DNA of 58,086 nt from CAVRZY01 sp963725415 (GCA_963725415.1 CAVRZY010000087.1:1-58086); one strand, 5' to 3'. Positions 1-11,189 are shown, counted from the stretch's first letter. A program made the numbers and translations. Notes: generated from the letters alone by a model not told the origin.

Positions 1-1848
1 CACCCGTACCATTGAACAAGGTGAAGGATTGCTCGCCGTTGTAGAATTTCAATCGGCGGTGTAGCTCACTGCGGACCGGATGACCTGCGCTGACCGGGAT
101 GTTCACACTTCCCTGGCCACCGGTCGGAAAGGTCCAGGAGCTGGAGACCCCGTTCACCGTGATCGTCACGCCTAATCATTTGAACCTAGGCCAAGCACGC
201 CGGTCCATCCGTCATCGAAGGAATCGTAGACAGTGAGGACGTAATTGCAATTCGTGGGGAAGCCGCCACCAGTGACGCTGGCCCCCAATTGGACCGGCGC
301 GTTGCAGGTCGATGCATCCGGTCCTGCAGCGACATCCGGTCCCGGAATGATCGTGACCGTCACGGTCGTATCGTAAGTGCAACCGAAATTGTCCGTCACG
401 GTGTACTGGTAGTCGTAGTCCCCGACCCCCGGAGGCGTCACAGATCTTTATCAATCGCCGCTGGTGCTGCTGATGTTCGGCCCGCTCCAGGATGTGCTGT
501 CACAACCGTTCCCGTAGATCGGCGTGAACTCGATCAGTTCATCATACAGCGATGGGTTCATCTCGAATTGCAGATGAAACCATTGTCCGATGCCCACAGG
601 TCGCACACCTGTATGGACCACGTGCCGTTGAGCTGCGAGCCGACCAGGCCAGCAAGTGAATTAGCTTTCGTAGGTGCCGCTGGGAAGGGTGGCGCCCGCG
701 TTGTCAGCCCAGGTGCCGTTCGTCGCCGAGGCGCTCCAGCAGTAGTTCCAGCAGGTCCCTTGGTCATTGGGGAAGGTCATCGTCCACCGGTATCCCCAGG
801 AACGTGGCCCCACCTCCTTGTTGGTGAAGGACAACGCTCTGCCCCGTCGGGACGATGACGTCGATCACCAGGTCACCGATGAACGAATGCTCGATGTCCA
901 TGTAGATCAGGGTCCCCGTTCGCGTTGGTCAGTGTTTGGCCCGGTGCGAATTGGGTGAAGGTCAGTTCAGATGTGAAGCAGTCGCCCACGTCATCGGGCA
1001 GGAACACACCGCTGCCGAGGTTGGTTCCCGGCAGTTCGTTCCACGTGGTCCCGCTCACCACACCATCCAGGCAAAGGGTCTCGCCGACACAGCCGGTCAA
1101 TGTGCCGGTGGTGCCCGTGAACGTGGGTTCGGTGCCCACCAATACCAGCAGGTCCACCCGGTTGGTGCTCGCACAGCCGTTGTTGTCCACGAGGTAGAGC
1201 TGCGCAGGGTACGCCCCGGGTTGCGCGTAGGTGTGTAGAATGACGGCCGGCGCGTTGTTCAGCACCACCCCGTCGCCGAAGTCCCAACGTCTGCTTGCGA
1301 TGGTGAAGCCCGGTGCCGCGAATGATGCGCTGCTGTTGAACGTCACACTTTCACCGGGGCAGATGCGCAACGGACCGAACGGTGCCATGCGTGGCCACTG
1401 CGGTGGGCCGCGTGCAGGGCTGATAGCAGGTGATGGCGGCAGCGAAGACCCCCACCATGTTGTTGACCGCAAGATCATCAACAGTCTGTGGGATTGCCTG
1501 CCGATGCGGACACCACCTGACCCTGCAGGCCTGTGCCGGTCCATGACCCGATGAGCGGGGACCCCTGTGGAGTTGCCGTCGTAGATCGCCATCAGGTCGA
1601 TCGGGGCGGCACCCGCCTGTGCTCAGGTTGAAGGTGATGAAGTTCAGCGAGATCAGCTCCTGCGCATCCGGGCAGATCGTGTAGGTGTAGTTCTCATTGT
1701 TGCCATAGCCACCCGCACCCTGTCCACCGCTGTCCAACAGCGCACCCGCACATGTATTGGTGGTTCCATTGAAGATCGGGAAAGCCTGTCCACGTGCCGA
1801 GCAGGTGATGCAGGTGAGCACCACGGCAAGCATCCATGATGCCGTCAT
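1..1848 (-). CDS. Secreted CUB/PKD/P-domain surface protein (Bacteroidota), 3' end off the window, frameshifted
   Basis: The start chosen is the ATG at 1848, which opens a hydrophobic signal peptide (MTASWMLAVVLTCITCSARG). A CUB-like segment follows (NENYTYTICPDA, then LMAIYDG after a frame change near 1,600). Next is a PKD-like repeat (RRWDFGDGVV, around 1,310-1,200). A proprotein-convertase P-domain covers roughly 1,080-580 and ends in GTWSIQVCDLWASDNG. A segment containing VTDNFGCTYDTTVTVT lies at about 440-300. The reading frame changes several times, so no single ORF covers the gene. Such proteins are typically exported and cell-surface bound in Bacteroidota. It lies 3' of a paralogue with the same module types. 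The frame breaks look like uncorrected read errors, but true decay cannot be excluded. Confidence 0.6.
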
Positions 1849-2066
1849 CGCTGGGCGGCACCGCTTCAGGTTACGTTCACGAAGAAGAATGCTCGGGTAC
1901 CGTCTGACCATCTCCGGACCACCGTGGTATTCGGCGTTGGGAAAATAGCCGAATGCACGATAGCTGGTTCCGGGAAGAACAGGTTTTGGACGGAACGGGG
2001 TCATTGTCCGACCAATTCAGAAGGCCCACCATTCAAGGAACCTTCAGCTAACGAATTCTCAATGCA

Positions 2067-5000
2067 TCAACGCATCAAGTTCACATGGCCATAGATGATC
2101 CGTTCCTGCTGGGTGATCGCCGATCGCACGCTCAAGCGATAGTTGTAGATGCCTTGCGGAAGGATGGTGCCACCGAAGCTTCCATCCCATGATGCAAAAC
2201 GGTCGGTGGTGCCGAAGACCTCACCGCCCCAGCGGTCGAAGATGCGCAGCTCGAATTCATCCGTGGCGATATCGTTGCCGTTCACATAGAACAGTTCGTT
2301 GTGGCCATCACCGTTCGGTGTGAACGTGTTGGGCACGAACACCAGGAAGAGGTCCTCCACGAAGACCACACGGGTGGTGGTATCCGCGCAACCCAGTTCG
2401 TTGGTCACCACCAAGGTCACCGGATAATAGCCGCCTACATCCGTCGGGTAGCTGAAGGTCGGGTTCTGCTCATCGGAGGTGCCCGCTTCGTGGAAGGTCC
2501 ATTCCCAGCTCACGACGTTCGGTACGGACAGGTCCTGGAACTCCACCAAGGGCTCCAGGATATTGGGCGGCTGAGGTGACCAGGTGAAGTCCGCCACCGG
2601 CACCGCGATCACGCTGATCATGGAGTTGATGACCGTGTCCGTGACACATCCGTTCGGCCAGATCACTTCCACGCCCACATCATATTGTCCCGGGGTTCCG
2701 TAGGTGTGTGCGAAGGATGTGCTTCCAACGGAAGTATAGCCATCACCGAGGATCCACGTGATCGATGCGCCACCCGTGGTATCCACGAAAGTGAACCGCA
2801 CAGGCAGGGGCGAACATCCGATCGTTGTGTCGGCGCTGTAGGCCATCGGTGGCGTCTGCAGGATGGTGATCGGCACGCAGCGCGTCACGTCAGGGGTTTC
2901 GCAGCCATCAGAGAGGGTCACGCAAATGGTGGTGTCGTTGTACAGCGTCACGGTGGTGAAGGGACTTGCGCCAGGCCCCGTTCCCCAGTCATAGGTCAAC
3001 GAACCATCGCCACCAGCTCCCCCCAATGCGGCCAAGGGGATGGGCACTCCCGCGCATTCGGTAACGGGTTCCAAGGCTGGCAGGCTCAGTGCGGGGTTCA
3101 CGAAGACCGTCGTGGAATCCAACTCCAGGGTGCAGCCATTGGCATCGGTGGCCAGTACCGTGTAGAGCCGGTTCGTGCTGGGGCTCACCGCATGTGGCCC
3201 ATTGCCGGACAGTCCCTGATCCCAGGTCAGCGTGATCGCACCGGTACCACCGCTGGCCTGAGCGACCAACTGCGCAGTGCCTGTACGGACAGATCAAGGT
3301 GTCGTTCGGCGTGGTAATCCAGACCAAGGGTTCCGGCTCCACAATCGTCGCCGTGATGGTATCGATGCAGCCATTGCCCAAGGGGCCTTCCGTGATGACC
3401 ACAGTATAGGTTCCGGCCCCCGTGTTGAACACATCGCCATTGGAGGCCTGCACGTCCGCACATCCTGACCGCTCGCATCCGTCCAGTCATAATTCCATGG
3501 CCCCCCCGTTCCGGTGGTCAGGATCGGTGATGCTGCCATCGCTGGCGTTGCACAATGCATCCGCTATGGCACTGTCGTTCTGCAGGACGCTGGGTGGCTG
3601 CACCATTGATCGTGTCCGATGTTCCGCACCAAGGCTGTCCGAAGGTGTGGAGCCGGATCACGAACTCCGGCGGCTGGCGATCTGGGGGTCAGGGTGGTGG
3701 TTCCGTTCGGGTTCACCACACGGGCCGCTAAGTCGACCGATACAAACGGGCGGGCCCACACCGGCGCCACAGTTCGCCACGCCCTGCCAGGCCACACCGC
3801 TGGGCGGACCGTTCGGTGATGCGAAGACCACATTGCCGGAGGGCCCGAACAGGGTGAACGAGTTTTCGTTGTTCCATGTCGCGCCGGCTGTGAACACCAA
3901 CTGGATGACTTGCCCGGTCTGGACCGTAAAGGTCTGTGTCACCTCATTTTGTGCCGGGTGGGACGGTATACGTGTTCGGCACACCGGCCACGTTCACGGT
4001 CGGATTCGGGTACCGCCGTTCCAGCCATCGCCGAAGCTGTCTTCCAGCACCAGGGTATAGGTGCAGGTGGGCGGAGGAGCAGGGTTGGCCACGATGGCTG
4101 GCAAGAGCGTGGCCGGATCGCTGCACGTGGCGCCAAGAATATTGCGGTCGCCTCGACAACGGGTGCGGGTGTCACGGTGACGGTGATGGTCGTATCGTAG
4201 GAACAGCCGAAATTGTCCGTGACCGTCAAGGTGTAGTCGAAGGCACCCGGGTCGTTGATCGTGGCCGTGGCGATGTATCCGTTATCGGGGTCCTGCTCCA
4301 CATCAGGCTACCTCGACCAGGAGACCGAATCGGTCGTGTAACCGATGACCGGCGTGAAGGAGGTCACATCGGGGTAAAGGCTCGGGTCGAAGTTGATGGG
4401 CCTCAGTTGCAGATCACGCCATTGTCAATGAACAGAAACTCCAGATCGATCAACGTGAAGGTCCATGTACCGTTCAACGGACAGCCCACCAGTGTTGCTC
4501 AAGGGCTGAACACTGGTGTACGTGCCCGGAGCCAAAAGGCTGCGCCCGGGAAACAGGAATGACGTTGGGGGTGGTTCCGAACTGGGAACACTGCCCAGGT
4601 GCCGAATGGAGCATTCGGTGACAAAGCAGTAGGTTAAACAGGTGCCCGGCACAGCTACGGAACCCGCCGGGTCCGTATCGTTCGCATCCCCCAGGAAAGT
4701 GCCTCCGCCACCTTGTTGATGCAGCGCCACGCTCTGTCCGTTCGGGCAGGTCATCACCAGCACCATGTCACCCATGAACGAATGTTCCATGTCCACGCAG
4801 ATGGACTCAGGTCGGTTCACATCGGTCAAGGTCGATCCGATCGGAAAGATGGAATAGTCCAAAGAACTGGTGAACGGCACACCAACGTTGTCCGGCAAGG
4901 GGATTGGGCCGCCAAGGTCGATCAACGGGGACCCCGACCACGTTGTTGGCGTGGCGACACCATCGAGTTGAATGTCGCCCCTCTTCATATACCGTGATGT

Positions 5001-5265
5001 CTTTCACGGGGCCAGCGAAAGAGGGCACTGGTGCTGACGAACACCTGGAGGGCGTGGTCTGCTGGGTGTTCACGCAGCCCGCGTCATCGGTGACGGTCAA
5101 CTGGACCAGGTATTCTCCGGGTTCCGTGTAATTGCGTCCAACACAGCACCGGTGCCGGTACTTCTCGTTGGCCAGGTCCCATTCGTAGGAGACCACTCGT
5201 CTGGCCCTGCAGAGGCCGTCGATGCGCTTGCATCGAAGGTCATCGTCTCCCCCGAGCACACCTCT
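2067..5265 (-). CDS. Large PKD/P-domain surface protein with CHU-type (T9SS type B) C-terminal sorting domain, 5' end missing, frameshifted
   Basis: Reading from 5,265 downward: a PKD domain (CSGETMTFDASAS, then GEYLVQLTVTDDAGC); a P-domain around 4,870-4,500 (ESICVDMEHSFMGDMVLVMT); a DSFGDGWNG-type segment near 4,050; further PKD-like repeats; and a C-terminal block with FVPNTFTPNGDGHNELFYVN and FELRIFDRWGGEVF. That last block is the gliding-motility-associated C-terminal domain used for type IX secretion in Bacteroidota. The stop is at 2067-2069. At least four frame changes occur, one near 3,285 where LICPY continues as LVAQASGGTGAITLTW in another frame. The N-terminus is lost at the junction with acidobacterial sequence near 5,260. 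The ligand or role on the cell surface cannot be inferred. Confidence 0.7.
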
Positions 5266-5290
5266 GCGAGTGTTGCAGTCCAATCCCCGT
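5250..5290. other. Probable chimeric junction: Bacteroidota to Acidobacteriota sequence
   Basis: On the minus strand the PKD coding sequence VCSGETMTFDAS runs up to about 5,266. On the plus strand the glycosidase-like coding sequence starts with family-typical residues TPLRVLQSNPRHFTDGSGK from about 5,260. The two genes would have to overlap head to head here and neither has a proper 5' end. The gene content to the left (type IX secretion surface proteins) and to the right (Solibacter-type domains) belongs to different phyla. Frameshift density also falls sharply at this point. Confidence 0.7.
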
Positions 5291-6559
5291 CACTTCACCG
5301 ACGGATCGGGCAAAGCCGTCTACCTGGCCGGTACTCATATCTGGCACAACTTCCAGGACAACGGGCACCGGCTTCCCAAGACCGAGGACCCGCCTCCGGT
5401 GTTTGACTACAACGGCTACCTGGATTTCCTGGCGGCGCACAACCACAACTTTTTCCGCCTGTGGCGATGGGAAGCGCCCAAGTGGAGCGACGCGCAACCG
5501 CGCGGCACGATCAAGTACTGCCAGCCTCACCCCTGGCTGCGCACCGGGCCTGGCATGGCGAAAGACGAGAAGCTCAAGTTCGACCTGACGCGGTTCAACA
5601 GCGAGTACTTCGATCGCATGCGCTCGCGAATCATCGCGGCCCGCGACCGGGGAATCTACGTCTCCGTCATGCTCTTCGAAGGTTGGGAGGCGCAGTTTAC
5701 CGACGCCTGGACCTATCATCCTTTCAACCTTGACAACAACGTCAACGACATCGACGGCGACGCCATTGGATACTTCACCATCCAGAATACTGCCATGGGT
5801 CGGAAGATACTGGCCCTACAGGAGGCTTATCTTCGCCAGGTCATAGATACGGTGAACGATCTGGACAACGTGCTTTACGAAGTCTGCAACGAATCGGGAT
5901 CTTTCTCCACGGCCTGGCAGTATCACGTCATCAATTACGTGAAGAAGTACCAGTCCACGAAGCCCAAGCAACACCCCGTCGGAATGACCGTTCAGTATGC
6001 CAACGGAACTAATGCGGTGGTGTTCAGCAGCCCCGCCGACTGGGTCTCGCCCAACCCCGGCAGCCCGGAGGAGAACTACCGGGAGAACCCTTCCGCCACT
6101 TACCGGGGTAAGGTCATCGTGAATGACACCGACCATCTGTGGGGCCACACCGGCGGCGACAGTGTTTGGGTCTGGAAGAGCTTCTGCCGGGGCCTCAACG
6201 TTCTTTTCATGGAGGAGCTGCTCCCCTCGCCGACCTGGCAGGACTCGGCCCGCGAGGCCATGGGGCAGACCCGCCGCTACGCCCAGAAGATAGATCTGGC
6301 CGCCATGACGCCGGCCGGTGAATTGTCCCAGACCGGTTACTGCCTGGCCAGCCGCGGCAAGGAATACCTGGTGTTCCAGCCGGGAAGCCAGGGCGAGTTC
6401 AGGGTCAACCTGAGCGATGCACCGGGAACGTTTTCCGTGGAATGGTTCAACGTGAATACCGGAACCGCCGTTGCGGGCAAGCCGGTCAGCGGCGGCGGGT
6501 CCAGAACCTTAACCACTCCCTTCGGGGGCCCAGCGGCGCTTTATCTGAAGCGCATGTGA
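5258..6559 (+). CDS. Glycoside-hydrolase-like TIM-barrel protein (DUF4038/DUF6298-like), 5' truncated
   Basis: The protein begins with the typical opening of this family, NPRHFTDGSGKAVYLAGTHIW, followed by WHNFQD, the barrel motif FFRLWRWEAPKW, and YEVCNESG with a Glu in the position expected of a catalytic acid. The C-terminal ~90 residues (GKEYLVFQPGSQGEFRVNL, then VEWFNVNTG) form a beta-rich 'putative collagen-binding' domain common in these proteins. The family is thought to act on polysaccharides or glycoconjugates, but the substrate is unknown. The signal peptide and true start are absent because the sequence switches to a foreign genome just upstream. The stop lies one base before the convergent LarA-like gene's stop codon. 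Confidence 0.75.
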   Translation, partial: TPLRVLQSNPRHFTDGSGKAVYLAGTHIWHNFQDNGHRLPKTEDPPPVFDYNGYLDFLAAHNHNFFRLWRWEAPKWSDAQPRGTIKYCQPHPWLRTGPGMAKDEKLKFDLTRFNSEYFDRMRSRIIAARDRGIYVSVMLFEGWEAQFTDAWTYHPFNLDNNVNDIDGDAIGYFTIQNTAMGRKILALQEAYLRQVIDTVNDLDNVLYEVCNESGSFSTAWQYHVINYVKKYQSTKPKQHPVGMTVQYANGTNAVVFSSPADWVSPNPGSPEENYRENPSATYRGKVIVNDTDHLWGHTGGDSVWVWKSFCRGLNVLFMEELLPSPTWQDSAREAMGQTRRYAQKIDLAAMTPAGELSQTGYCLASRGKEYLVFQPGSQGEFRVNLSDAPGTFSVEWFNVNTGTAVAGKPVSGGGSRTLTTPFGGPAALYLKRM

Positions 6560-6560
6560 G

Positions 6561-7906
6561 CTACCCGTCCAGCTCGATTTCCTGGTGCTGCATGCCCCCG
6601 TAGGGATAGACCGCCACACGCGCGTCCCCCTTGTGCCGCGCCTGCAAGAGCTTGATCACCTCTTCCCAGGCGCTGGCAAAAGCGGTTGCCCGGGGGAACG
6701 TGTTCATCTGCTGCCGGTCCATGTACTGCGAGTACACAATCAACCCGCTGTTGCGCGGCAGCGGCGCGTTCCGCCGCTGGACGGTCTGCTCGAAGTAGCT
6801 CGAGACGTGGCGGCCACGAACCCGCTCGTTAAGAAAGTGCACAGGATCCAGGCCCAGGGGATGCTGGATGATCAGCACACCCGTACCGCCCTCCCGCACC
6901 GAGCGGGCGATCCATCTCTGCGAGTGGTACGCCTGCGCGTTCTGTGGATAGCCATTCGTGACGACGATGTCCGCATCCTTGAAGGTGGGGGTGCAGTAAT
7001 GTCTGGCCGCCACGCGAACCGCGGCGTGATGCGCTTCCACGATGTCCCCGGAAAAGACGTGGGTCACTTTGAGCTTGCTGTTGTAGAGGATCTGAACGCT
7101 GAAGTCCACCTTGGCCAGGCGCGCCGCCTCGATCATATCGAGGCGCATTTCGTTCTTGAAGACCCTCACGGGACCGGCCGTCTTGATGTTCGGCAAGATG
7201 GCGCCGTGATTGTACTCGACCGTTTCCATCCCGGCCACGCCGGGCAGGACGGCCTTCGCGCCCCCACCATAGCCGGCGTCCTGGTGGACCTTGATGCCGC
7301 TCAGGCAGACCTTCAAATCCGCGGCCATGAACGTGTTGTTGAGTTTGACGCGGTTCTTGAAGCTGGTTTCGCCCACCTCTTTCAGGTTGTCGAACAGATT
7401 GTGGTTGACCCAGGCGTACCGGCGGGCGATGTCTTTGCCGAGTTTCTTCTGAACTTCAACGGCCGTCATAGCGCGGTGAGTACCGAAGGAGCCAGGAAAA
7501 CGATGTCTTCGTCGGCGATGCCCGCCGCTCGGAGTTCCCCCACCACCCAGGGCGTGACTTGGTAGGTGGGCGTGGTCCGGGTGAGATCGTCGAAGGTGAT
7601 GACCACTGTCTTGCGGCCCGCGGCAATTTCGCGTAGGGGCCGCGTGCCGACGGGCCTGGCGAGCTGTTGCCGGATCTGCTCGGCGCCCAGCACCGGCGCA
7701 TCGTGCCCGCGCATTTTCATGACGTTGATCTCCCAGGCGGCGGGGAAATCCAGACGCTCGTCGAGGTCGCCGGCAAACTCGTGCGTCGGGATGACGACCG
7801 AGCGGGCGGCGCCCTTCAAGGCGCGCACCTTCTGAGCCAGCCCCATCCCCGGCGCCAGCGCCGTGCCGATCAACAATTCCCTGCGATTCCACGCAGAGTG
7901 CGACAT
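6561..7906 (-). CDS. LarA-like (lactate racemase domain, DUF2088) protein with twin-arginine-type leader, one frameshift
   Basis: The start at 7906 follows a strong Shine-Dalgarno sequence (GGAAGGAGG). The leader NRRELLIGTALAPGMGLA looks like a Tat signal. The N-terminal half contains VITFDDLTRTTPTYQVTP, typical of the DUF2088/LarA N-domain. After a one-base frame change near 7,490 the protein continues as SFGTHRAMTAVEVQKKLG, with KVHQDAGYGGGAKAVLPGV and a long C-terminal domain. Characterised LarA is a nickel-pincer lactate racemase; most paralogues with a leader peptide have no assigned substrate, so lactate racemization is not claimed here. Adding one base in the string GGCTCC restores the frame, which suggests a sequencing error. 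Confidence 0.75.
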
Positions 7907-7981
7907 GGAAACCTCCTTCCCCAACAGCAGACCGTTGTATCACAAAAGCGCCAGACCTGGACTAGAATAGAGGTGTAGAGT

Positions 7982-8429
<448 letters not shown>

Positions 8430-8753
8430 GTGAAGAATGTTTTTGTTGGCAACCTGGATTTCGGCGTTACCGAGGAATCCATCCGCTCGCTTTTCGAACA
8501 ATATGGGACCGTCGAACGGGTCAGTCTGGTTCGCGACCGGGATACGGGGCAACCACGTGGTTTTGCGTTCGTCGAGATGACGGACCCTGCCGAAGCGGAC
8601 CGGGCCATCTCGACACTGAATGGCACTGTTATGGGCAGCCGGGCCATTAAGGTGAACGAAGCCCGTCCCAGGGTCGAGGGCGGTGGGCATTCTGGCGGGT
8701 TCCGCCGTCAGGGCGGCGGACCTCCTCGACGGCGTCGCGAGCCGCGCTGGTGA
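8430..8753 (+). CDS. RRM-domain RNA-binding protein
   Basis: The protein is about 107 residues with one RNA-recognition motif. RNP2 is KNVFVGNLDF near the N-terminus and RNP1 is RGFAFVEM around residue 46. The tail is Gly/Arg-rich (GGGHSGGFRRQGGGPPRRRR), as in bacterial and cyanobacterial Rbp-type proteins. The start is GTG at 8430, chosen because a strong Shine-Dalgarno AAAGGAGG lies just upstream and the next residues are the RRM beta-1 strand. These proteins bind single-stranded RNA in the cytoplasm and are often cold-responsive. The gene is followed 25 bases later by a cold-shock-like gene, so the two may be co-transcribed. Confidence 0.9.
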   Translation: MKNVFVGNLDFGVTEESIRSLFEQYGTVERVSLVRDRDTGQPRGFAFVEMTDPAEADRAISTLNGTVMGSRAIKVNEARPRVEGGGHSGGFRRQGGGPPRRRREPRW

Positions 8754-8778
8754 GTCGGCCCGCGCGGAGCACACCACG

Positions 8779-9363
8779 TTGACCGGCATAATCGTGGAGC
8801 TGACCCGCAGCAGGCGCGCTGGTATCATTCGCGCGCAGGACGGGGTGCGCGTTTTTTTCTCCGCTTCTGCCGTACTGGGTAGTTTCGAAACGCTGGCGAT
8901 CGGGCACCGGGTCAGGTTCGACCTCGATCGTGCTTGGCCACAGCACAATGCCGTCCGTGTCCTGCGGGAACCATCGGGTTCGGGCATCCCCAATAAAGTC
9001 AAGTCGGGGCCGGACCTCCGTTATAGGGGCTTTGACCAAGCTCAGAACGTTCGGAGTTACAAGTTCGACGCCGTTGCGAGCGGGCACGCCATTCAGCACT
9101 TCGTGGTCACGGTAGACTTGGCGCTGCTTCTAAAGCACCACATCGGCGTACAAGAGGGGCCGGTATTGTGTTTGCAGAAGCTGGCTGCGGACCTGGAAGG
9201 CTCCCCGGACTCCCAGTGGCACGAGCTTGGTAACGAGGATTTGCTGGCTTACGCTTTGTCCCGCACTGCGGTGCTTCGGCGCAAGAGGCCGAAGGCGGCT
9301 TTTCGTGGCCGGCGCGGGTCACCGCCGCCCGGCCCCTGGAGCCATCGGCCCGCGGCGGGCTGA
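8779..9363 (+). CDS. Cold-shock-like (OB-fold) N-terminus fused to an uncharacterised C-terminal domain
   Basis: Residues 1-65 (LTGIIVELTRSRRAGIIRAQ, then VRVFFSASAV and IGHRVRFDLD) resemble a diverged cold-shock domain, with the GII..DGVRVFF pattern in place of GFI..DG.DVFVH. Residues ~75-165 (RSYKFDAVASGHAIQHFVVT, then VQEGPVLCLQKL) form a separate domain I do not recognise by name. The tail is basic and Gly/Pro-rich. The start is uncertain: the proposed TTG at 8779 has GGAG nine bases upstream; an ATG at 8683 is in frame but lies inside the RRM gene. The position directly behind an RRM gene suggests a shared RNA-binding role; that is inference. Confidence 0.6.
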   Translation: MTGIIVELTRSRRAGIIRAQDGVRVFFSASAVLGSFETLAIGHRVRFDLDRAWPQHNAVRVLREPSGSGIPNKVKSGPDLRYRGFDQAQNVRSYKFDAVASGHAIQHFVVTVDLALLLKHHIGVQEGPVLCLQKLAADLEGSPDSQWHELGNEDLLAYALSRTAVLRRKRPKAAFRGRRGSPPPGPWSHRPAAG

Positions 9364-9584
9364 GACGTTGCCATTACGACGCTTGTGAGGAGAAGATCCG
9401 TGTCGCCACATCCCAAGGGCCGCCGTGCCGATCCCAGGGACAAACTGGTGAGGGGATCTGGGGTCTCACTTCACTTGTGTTACTATCGTGGGGCGTTGAT
9501 ACTTCCGGGAAAGGTCCATCGTCCTTTCTCCCGGATGGAACGCTACCGTGCAGGTTCGTGGAGACCAAGGAGGCTCGGGCGCTC

Positions 9585-11120
9585 GTGCATGTTCATCTGG
9601 TTAATCCCAGCGATGTATCGTTTGGAATCGGGGTGATCACGCCCCGCTGGCTTTACGTGCTCGCGGCAGCCACGCCTGCCCAGTACGGCGATCCGGTCAT
9701 CACGGACGAGACACTAAAGCCTCTCGATCCGGACAGCGTTCAGCCGGGCGACGTCGTGGGAGTGGGCATCCACACGGCCAACGCCTACCGTGGTTTCGAA
9801 GTGGGCCAGATCGCCCGCGAGCGCGGAGCTTGGGTGGTCTACGGCGGTATCCACGCTACGCTCTATCCCGAGGAGGCCCACGAACTAGGCGCCGCACACG
9901 CGGTGGTTAAAGGGGACGGCGATCTGGTCTGGAGCACCGTGCTGGCTGATTGCGCCAAGGGGTCCCCACAGCGGATCTACGACGGCGGCCACATCGCGGG
10001 CGACCGCTTCCTGCCGGCCCGCTGGGATCTCCTCCCGCCGAAGAGCTACATGTGGGCCTCGGTACAGACAGTCCGTGGCTGTCCCAAGCACTGCTCGTTT
10101 TGCTCGGTTTGGCGGATCGACGGCCAGCATCCACGCCAACGCCCCAGCGACGCGGTGATCCGGGAGATTGTTGGCCTCCGGCGGTCAGGCTATCGGTTCA
10201 TCGCCCTGGCCGACGATAACTTCTACTCAGTCACGCTGACTGATATCGAGCTGGCCCGCCGCCAGAATAACGTTCCGCGGCTGAGGGAACTCCAGTGCCT
10301 GCGGGCTGCGCGTTTCGAGCTGATGGAACAGTTGTCGCGGCTTCCCGCCGATATGATCTTCTTTACGCAGATGACCCTGGAGGCGGCGGAGGATCCGAAG
10401 TTTCTGGAGGCGATGCGGAAGGCCCGCATCAGGGGGGCCTTGGTGGGAGTGGAGGCGGTGACGGCTGAAGGTCTGAAGTCGGTTTACAAGGATTTCAACC
10501 CGTCAGGCGAGAACCTGGTGGAGCAGCTACAAGCCTTCAAGCGGCACGGAGTCTATGTGCTGGGGTCGTTCATCTTCGGCCTGCCTACGGACCGCGCGGA
10601 CACCTTTGAAGCCACTGCCGCGCTGTCCAAACAGGCTGAACTGACCTTCGCGCAGTTCGTGACGCTGACGCCTTTTCCGGGCACGCTTGACTTCCAGCGC
10701 TGGGAGAAGAGCCTGGAAGGGCGCGCGGACTTAGTGCACGGCGTCCCGCTCACGCGCTACTGGCTCATTCCGGGCCACATTCGCCCCAAGCTTTGTATCC
10801 CGCATCCGACCATGACTGCGAATGAGATACGCCGCCGCACACAGCAGGTTTGGGACAGTTTCTACCGCCTCTCCGAGATCTGGAAGCGCGCTGACTGCGT
10901 CAAGTCGCTGAAGTCGCGGCTGGCGTTCCTGGTCATCTCTAAACTCTACCGCCAGATGTACGCCAACACCGGCCTGGCTACCGATAGCGCTCGCAGGAAG
11001 AGCGCCAATCGCTGGGCGCGCTGGATAGCAAAGCCATGCCGGCGCCTGTTTCAAGCCAAGCCGATGCCTGACCTGGTCGCTCCCGAACAGCCTCCGTCGC
11101 CGTTGACCGTTCTGGGCTAG
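9585..11120 (+). CDS. B12-binding-domain radical SAM protein
   Basis: The N-terminal ~150 residues form a cobalamin-binding-like Rossmann domain (HVHLVNPSDVSFGIGVITPR, then WVVYGGIHATLYPEEA). The radical SAM domain carries the [4Fe-4S] motif CxxxCxxC in RGCPKHCSFCSVW, around residues 166-173. The later part holds GALVGVEAVTAEGLK and GSFIFGLPTD, typical of this class (related to hopanoid and tetrapyrrole-type B12 radical SAM enzymes). The reaction and substrate are not predictable. The start is GTG at 9585, because AAGGAGG lies 11 bases upstream and homologues begin with HVHLVNPSD; an in-frame ATG at 9477 has no such site. The C-terminal ~60 residues are basic. Confidence 0.85.
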   Translation: MHVHLVNPSDVSFGIGVITPRWLYVLAAATPAQYGDPVITDETLKPLDPDSVQPGDVVGVGIHTANAYRGFEVGQIARERGAWVVYGGIHATLYPEEAHELGAAHAVVKGDGDLVWSTVLADCAKGSPQRIYDGGHIAGDRFLPARWDLLPPKSYMWASVQTVRGCPKHCSFCSVWRIDGQHPRQRPSDAVIREIVGLRRSGYRFIALADDNFYSVTLTDIELARRQNNVPRLRELQCLRAARFELMEQLSRLPADMIFFTQMTLEAAEDPKFLEAMRKARIRGALVGVEAVTAEGLKSVYKDFNPSGENLVEQLQAFKRHGVYVLGSFIFGLPTDRADTFEATAALSKQAELTFAQFVTLTPFPGTLDFQRWEKSLEGRADLVHGVPLTRYWLIPGHIRPKLCIPHPTMTANEIRRRTQQVWDSFYRLSEIWKRADCVKSLKSRLAFLVISKLYRQMYANTGLATDSARRKSANRWARWIAKPCRRLFQAKPMPDLVAPEQPPSPLTVLG

Positions 11121-11189
11121 TGGTGCGTTGCTGCACGTACGCGATGCAGTCGATCTCGACGCAAAGACCAGTTGAACCATCCTCTGCTC

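Noticed and set aside
9477..9584. Upstream ATG for the B12-radical SAM gene
   Set aside because: The first 36 residues look non-native, there is no ribosome site, and GTG at 9585 has AAGGAGG and the family's normal N-terminus.
11130..11180. Minus-strand string CVEIDCIAYV resembling the end of a RidA-family protein
   Set aside because: Only about ten residues match and no further part of the gene is visible; too short to annotate.
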